A stretch of DNA of 16,699 nt from Candidatus Pelethomonas intestinigallinarum (lineage in GTDB: Bacteria > Bacillota > Clostridia > Oscillospirales > Oscillospiraceae), in contig DVGP01000016.1 of assembly GCA_018712665.1 (NCBI GenBank), positions 1 to 16,699 on the forward strand, read 5' to 3'. The position numbers were made by a program, and so were the translations under genes. This document shows positions 13,038-16,699 of the stretch, one piece after another. The notes beneath the pieces were generated by a model. It saw only the letters and a list, made by a program, of their open reading frames with translations, made no database searches and was not told the origin of the DNA. Each line of letters starts with the position of its first letter. Within the stretch, counting starts at the first letter, position 1.

Positions 13038-13859
13038 ATGTACCGACTGCTGATCGTCGATGAGAGCGTCAATGCCTGCGAGCAGATCACACAGCGGCTG
13101 GACTGGGCTGCCTATGGGTTTTCCGGGATCATGACGGCAACCTCCTATATGGAAGCGGTGGGCAAGGCGGTGGACTTCATGCCCCATGTGGCCCTGGTGG
13201 GCGTCCATCTGGGGGACCGGATGGGCTATGAGCTGGTGGAGCAGCTGTGCGCCATGGGCCTTCAGACAGCGTTCTGCATGATGTCCGACGTGGACGATCC
13301 CGCGCTGATCCGCCGCTCCATGCAGGCCACGGCCCAGGATTTTCTGCTCAAGCCCGTGCGGGCGGAGGAGCTGCGGGCCTTCGTGGAGCGGGTGCTGTCC
13401 AGCGATCTCCACAGCTCACTGCCCAGCGCCGCCGGCGAGGTGGACCCTGTGCTCCAGGTGGAGTACACCCAGCTCTCCAAGGTCACCAACAGGATCATCC
13501 TGGTGGTGAAAAACGGCTTTCGGCAGACCCAGACCCTCTCCAGCATCGCGGAGAGCTTCCACATGAGCAGCAAGTACATCGGCCGTGTCTTTCTGCGGGA
13601 TACCGGCATGAAATTCTCCGAGTATCTCATGGCCTACCGGATGATGGAGGCGAGGAAGCTGATCGTCAGCACCACGGAAAAGATTTCCAATATCGCCAAT
13701 ATGGTGGGCTATGCCCAGCTGAACAACTTTTACATCCACTTCAAGAACTACTTCGGGGTCTCGCCCAGCGTTATGCGGGGCTCCGGACCCGTGGGAAGGT
13801 GGGAGATCAGCGACGGGGCGTCCCCGGCGCTGGACAGCAGAGAGGAGGCCGCCGTGTGA
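13038..13859 (+). CDS. AraC-type response regulator with degenerate receiver (YesN-like)
   Basis: This 273-residue protein has an N-terminal CheY-like receiver (about 1-120) joined to a C-terminal AraC DNA-binding domain (about 167-247: LSSIAESFHMSSKYIGRVFL and ISNIANMVGYAQLNNFYIHF). The receiver keeps the acidic pair D8/E9, S83 and K105 (FLLKP). The phospho-acceptor Asp is replaced: HVALVGVHLGDRMGYEL aligns without gaps to the usual DLVLLDIRMPGMDGLEL, placing G55 at the Asp position. It should therefore not be phosphorylated in the usual way, and no histidine kinase gene is nearby. AAAGGAGG (13021-13028) precedes the ATG. Its last bases overlap the YesL-like gene. It may regulate this operon by a ligand- or dimerisation-based mechanism (inference). 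Confidence 0.88.
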   Translation: MYRLLIVDESVNACEQITQRLDWAAYGFSGIMTATSYMEAVGKAVDFMPHVALVGVHLGDRMGYELVEQLCAMGLQTAFCMMSDVDDPALIRRSMQATAQDFLLKPVRAEELRAFVERVLSSDLHSSLPSAAGEVDPVLQVEYTQLSKVTNRIILVVKNGFRQTQTLSSIAESFHMSSKYIGRVFLRDTGMKFSEYLMAYRMMEARKLIVSTTEKISNIANMVGYAQLNNFYIHFKNYFGVSPSVMRGSGPVGRWEISDGASPALDSREEAAV

Positions 13860-14524
13860 ATAATTTATTCAGCCTTGAAAATCCGCTGATGCGGTTTCTT
13901 GCCCGGGTGTTCGACATGATCGTGACCAACGCCCTCTTCCTGATCTGCTGCGTGCCGGTGGTCACCGCCGGCGCGGCCATCGCCGCCCTGAACAAGGTGA
14001 CCCAGGGCATTGTCCTGGACCGGGACTTCGGGACCATCCGCCTGTTTTTCAGAGCGTTCCGGGAAAACTTCAAGCAGGCCACCGCGGCCTTTCTGGTGCT
14101 GCTGTTGATCTTTCTGAGCTTGGCGTGCAACGCCCTCCTTGTCATGATCTACCTCACCGGGACCCTGGCGGTGGTGCTCAAAGGGGCGCTGTTTGTCCTG
14201 GCGGTACTGGTGCTGGCGGTGGCGGTCTACCTCTTCCCGCTGATGACCCGGTATGACAACGCCCTGCGGGAGCACGTAAAGAACGCCATGATCCTTGCCG
14301 TGGCCAAGCTGCCCCGGACGGTGGTGATGGTGCTGGTGACGAGCCTGCCGGTGCTGGTGCCCTACTTCTCCCTGCCCACCTTCTTCCAAACCCTGCCCTT
14401 CTTCTTTATCATCGGCTTCGCGTTTATGAGCTATGTGTCCAGCCAGCTGCTGGTCCCCGTGTTCCGGGAGCTGGAGGGGGACCAGGAGGCGCCAAGCGAG
14501 GAGCAGGAGGCAGAGGACGAATAA
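13856..14524 (+). CDS. YesL-like DUF624 membrane protein
   Basis: This is an integral membrane protein of the YesL/DUF624 family, 222 residues. The GTG start at 13856 overlaps the upstream stop (GTGA) and has AGAGGAGG at 13841-13848. The frame is open much further upstream, but that part is the regulator gene in another frame. The N-terminus NNLFSLENPLMRFLARVFD is the family signature. About five membrane segments lie near residues 20-42, 76-100, 107-129, 154-172 and 176-198, followed by an acidic tail. Family members usually sit beside carbohydrate ABC transporters and YesMN two-component genes; their biochemical role is not established. Here it is the only membrane protein of the operon. 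Confidence 0.85.
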   Translation: MNNLFSLENPLMRFLARVFDMIVTNALFLICCVPVVTAGAAIAALNKVTQGIVLDRDFGTIRLFFRAFRENFKQATAAFLVLLLIFLSLACNALLVMIYLTGTLAVVLKGALFVLAVLVLAVAVYLFPLMTRYDNALREHVKNAMILAVAKLPRTVVMVLVTSLPVLVPYFSLPTFFQTLPFFFIIGFAFMSYVSSQLLVPVFRELEGDQEAPSEEQEAEDE

Positions 14525-14530
14525 AGAGGA

Positions 14531-14548
14531 CGGGGACTTCCGTCCCCG
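14531..14548. terminator. Hairpin between convergent YesL-like and GH20 genes
   Basis: CGGGGAC (14531-14537), loop TTCC and GTCCCCG (14542-14548) form a 7-bp stem in the 43-base gap. On the minus strand it is followed by a pyrimidine-rich TCCTCTTTATT, on the plus strand by no T-run. It is thus better placed to end the GH20 transcript. Confidence 0.45.
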
Positions 14549-14567
14549 CCCTCCGCAAGCTCTCCCC

Positions 14568-16436
14568 TCAGTAGTCGATCCGCCCCGGCGTGGCGATTTC
14601 GTCCATGGTGTTGGTGCAGCCGATGGCGCCGTCCGGCCGGCGTTTGCACACCAGGGACTCCTCGCACAGCTCCGGGATGGCGTCCGTTTCCCCGGCGGCA
14701 AAGGCCTGCGCCTTTTCCATGGCCGTGGACAGCCGGGCGCACACGCCGCCCAGGCGGACGTCGATGATCTCGAAGCCGTTGGGTTTGTTGGTGGACTCCC
14801 ACAGCCGCCGCCAGATCACCCGCAGCGCGTCCACCGCGGCGATGGTCTCCGGCAGCTCCGCCGCCAGGGCCCCGACCTTCTCCCGGTCCCCGCGCCGAAC
14901 GGCCTCCCCGGCCTGCTCATGCCAGGCGCACTTCAGCGCCAGGGCCCGGGCCAGAGCGGCATAGGAGCGGAACATGAGCTCATAGGCCGGATTTTCCTCC
15001 GCGTAGCGGGCATAGCGCCCCTCCAGCATGGCGAAATGCTCCGCCATCCTCAGCCCGGCGGTGTCCGCCTCGAACAGCTGGATCAGGGGGTCCTGGTACA
15101 GCATGAATTTGCAGACGTTCACCGGGTCGCCGGGGGCAGAGTTTTTGGTGCCGGGCACCTGGTTGAACAGGCTCAGGTCCAGGAAGGCCTGGGGGTCCGC
15201 GCCGCAGCAGCGGCGGAACCGCTCGCCCAGGGCCGCCGGATCATATACTCCGGTGTAGGTCATCTCGCCGTAGAGCTGGAGACCCAGCAGGGCGGCGGTG
15301 AAGTTGGTCTCCGCGCCGTTGTCACCCCAGGCGGTGGCCACCACCAGGGGCACCCCCGCCTTCATGCAGGCGGTGAGTCCCGGCACCGTGTTCTCAATGG
15401 CGTTGGTGTAGGAGGGCGCGGGACCAATCCAGGTCCACAGCCCCCCGGCAAACACCGTGGGAGCCGGGAACTGGGCGTGCTTTTCCAGGGCGTCGGCGTA
15501 CTTCTCCTCCTGATTCTGGTAGTAGTCCCAGTAGACCAGGGTGATCCGGGGGTCCACCGCGTCCCGTGCCTTCTGGGAGGGCATTCCGCCGCTGTGGTAG
15601 TCGCTGCCGTCCAGGTGGAAGTACATGTCGCTCCACATCATGGCCTGGAGGCCGTACTTGTCGGTGATCTCCAGCACCCGGCTGAGGTGGCGGCCGATGA
15701 CGCTGTGGGGGTCCTCGTAGCCGAACCGCCGCAGGTGCTCGCCCACGCCCACGCCGAAGGCCTCGTCCATCCCCAGGTGGATGCGCCGGGAGCGGTAGGG
15801 GGCGGAGGCCGCCCGGATCATCTGCTCCAGCAGCTCGTAGGTCTCGTCCAGGTCCGCCAGCAGCACCTCGTCGTTGTCCCGCAGGTGGCGGAAGGCGGGC
15901 CAGTGGAGAATCCGCTTGAGGTGTCCCAGGGCCTGGATGCAGGGACACAGCTCGATTCCCAGGACGTCGGCGAAGTCGTCCAGGGCCTTCAGCTCCTCAT
16001 AGGTATAGCGGCCCCGCTTGTACCCAAAGAAGGGCTGCTCCGGCACCTCGTAGGTGTCCTCAGTGTACAGCATCCCCAGGTTCAGGCCCATGAGGGCCAT
16101 CTTCCGCAGGAAGAAGCGCATGGCCTCCGGCTTCAGCACGGCGTTGCGGGAGCAGTCGAACATCACGCCGGAGGAGGCGAAGCGGGCCTTCTCCCGGATG
16201 GAGCAGGAGGCCAGGGGCTGGGGGATCAGGCTCAGAGCCCGGTAGAGCTGCACCGGCGTCTCCCAGGTGATGTCCACGGAGGCCCCGTCGCAGGTCACCT
16301 CCAGGGCATCGCCCTGCCGGCAGCGGATCTCTACGCCGGCCTCATCCGGCTCCATACCCAGGTCGTCCGCCAGGATGGCCAGGGCCTCCTTCCAGTGGTC
16401 GGGCAGCTGCCCGGTCAGATGGATGGGTGTATGCAT
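14568..16436 (-). CDS. GH20 beta-N-acetylhexosaminidase, cytoplasmic
   Basis: This glycoside hydrolase family 20 enzyme is expected to release terminal beta-linked GlcNAc or GalNAc by substrate-assisted catalysis. In its 622 residues, a short N-terminal domain leads into a TIM barrel (about 85-400). The family Asp-Glu pair is in HLGMDEAFGVG (D224/E225), with LCPCIQALGHLKRIL (163-177) and GGLWTWIGPAPSY also in the barrel. A helical C-terminal domain follows, as in Hex1-like members. There is no signal peptide, so it works inside the cell. The start at 16434-16436 has GAGGAG eight bases upstream. It converges on the mannosidase operon and may handle the GlcNAc-containing side of the same glycans (inference). 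Exact linkage specificity is not readable. Confidence 0.85.
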   Translation of the reverse strand: MHTPIHLTGQLPDHWKEALAILADDLGMEPDEAGVEIRCRQGDALEVTCDGASVDITWETPVQLYRALSLIPQPLASCSIREKARFASSGVMFDCSRNAVLKPEAMRFFLRKMALMGLNLGMLYTEDTYEVPEQPFFGYKRGRYTYEELKALDDFADVLGIELCPCIQALGHLKRILHWPAFRHLRDNDEVLLADLDETYELLEQMIRAASAPYRSRRIHLGMDEAFGVGVGEHLRRFGYEDPHSVIGRHLSRVLEITDKYGLQAMMWSDMYFHLDGSDYHSGGMPSQKARDAVDPRITLVYWDYYQNQEEKYADALEKHAQFPAPTVFAGGLWTWIGPAPSYTNAIENTVPGLTACMKAGVPLVVATAWGDNGAETNFTAALLGLQLYGEMTYTGVYDPAALGERFRRCCGADPQAFLDLSLFNQVPGTKNSAPGDPVNVCKFMLYQDPLIQLFEADTAGLRMAEHFAMLEGRYARYAEENPAYELMFRSYAALARALALKCAWHEQAGEAVRRGDREKVGALAAELPETIAAVDALRVIWRRLWESTNKPNGFEIIDVRLGGVCARLSTAMEKAQAFAAGETDAIPELCEESLVCKRRPDGAIGCTNTMDEIATPGRIDY

Positions 16437-16699
16437 ATGTTTTTCTCCTCGCTTTCATTTGGCAGATGGGTATCACCATTATGGCAAAAGGAAGGCGCAA
16501 AAGCTAGTGCTGAAACGAAACATTTTCTCCCGATCCACGCCTGCCGGCCGAAGCTCCGGCGCCGCCGGCGGCAGTTCCCGATCCATCGCCGCATCGGCCT
16601 GTTTCGACGGCCGGAGAGAGAAACTTCCGAGACGATGTAACCTTTTCCTACTACAAAAGTGGCCTTTCTAGACTTTACCAAAGTGTTACGTAAATATAT
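16437..16699. other. Upstream region of the GH20 gene, no gene seen
   Basis: These 263 bases contain the GH20 promoter region. Further right is a GC-rich stretch (about 16540-16620) and an AT-richer end. Near the edge, ACTTT/AAAGT (around 16672-16684) and the palindrome TTACGTAA (16686-16693) could be regulator sites for this or a neighbouring gene outside the window. The open frame here encodes an Arg-rich peptide with no family resemblance and is not called. Confidence 0.4.
16478..16486 (-). promoter_or_regulatory. Extended -10 promoter of the GH20 gene
   Basis: On the minus strand TGC is followed by CATAAT (-10, 16478-16483), an extended -10 element about 40 bases before the start codon. 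No good -35 box is seen at the expected distance, as is common for extended -10 promoters. Confidence 0.4.

Noticed and set aside
10422..13412. Open frame of nearly 1000 codons antisense to the beta-mannosidase and regulator genes
   Set aside because: It mirrors two well-supported genes, is rich in Gly, His, Val and Leu as expected from reverse-strand GC-rich codons, and shows no family motif.
13247..14524. Fusion of an unknown 203-residue N-terminus to the YesL-like protein
   Set aside because: The upstream part is an out-of-frame reading of the AraC-type regulator; the GTG at 13856 has a good ribosome binding site and matches the YesL family start.
14433..16640. Open frame of 735 codons antisense to the GH20 gene
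   Set aside because: The opposite strand encodes a complete GH20 enzyme with catalytic Asp-Glu; this frame has no recognisable domain.
16415..16681. 88-codon minus-strand frame upstream of the GH20 gene
   Set aside because: It is Arg-rich with no motif, overlaps the GH20 start and promoter region, and has no good ribosome binding site.
1..16699. CRISPR arrays, tRNA, rRNA, insertion-sequence transposases or phage genes
   Set aside because: No spaced direct repeats, cloverleaf-like segments or transposase/integrase motifs were seen.

Overview
The window reads as chromosomal DNA of a GC-rich, low-oxygen gut-type Clostridia (Oscillospiraceae-like). This rests on strong AGGAGG-type ribosome binding sites, a two-subunit Fe-S L-serine dehydratase, YesN/YesL-type carbohydrate proteins, and hairpin-rich intergenic repeats. 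The taxon is an inference from style and gene families; no rRNA or other marker is present.

Left part (1-3354): a truncated 8-oxoguanine deaminase-type amidohydrolase on the minus strand is divergent from sdaAB-sdaAA, which deaminates L-serine to pyruvate and ammonia. Both promoters are visible, with a tandem 8-bp repeat between them. After sdaAA comes a 418-bp non-coding block of hairpins bounded by two mirror copies of one 28-bp hairpin, then a small minus-strand XRE-type regulator.

Middle part (3355-7722): the XRE gene is divergent from a two-gene ABC-2 (NatAB-like) exporter. The exporter has two stacked candidate promoters, each overlapping or abutting its own repeat operator. A hairpin-rich gap with an intrinsic terminator follows, then a stand-alone aminoglycoside-phosphotransferase-fold kinase. 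That kinase converges on an AraC-type regulator, and both stop codons lie inside one 18-bp-stem bidirectional terminator.

Right part (7723-16699): divergent from the AraC gene is a six-gene operon. It encodes a D-lyxose/D-mannose isomerase, a PfkB fructokinase, an aldose 1-epimerase, a GH2 beta-mannosidase, an AraC-type response regulator whose phospho-acceptor Asp is replaced by Gly, and a YesL (DUF624) membrane protein. A convergent GH20 beta-N-acetylhexosaminidase follows. Neither glycosidase has a signal peptide, so both should act on imported oligosaccharide. The simplest model is cytoplasmic breakdown of beta-mannosides, for example the Man-beta-1,4-GlcNAc core of host N-glycans. Mannose would then go to fructose (isomerase) and fructose-6-phosphate (fructokinase), bypassing mannose kinase and mannose-6-phosphate isomerase. 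No sugar transporter for this pathway lies in the window.

The most interesting items are the inferred mannose route, the degenerate receiver, the bounded hairpin block at 2696-3113, and the layered operators upstream of the ABC exporter. No CRISPR array, tRNA, rRNA, transposase or phage gene was seen.
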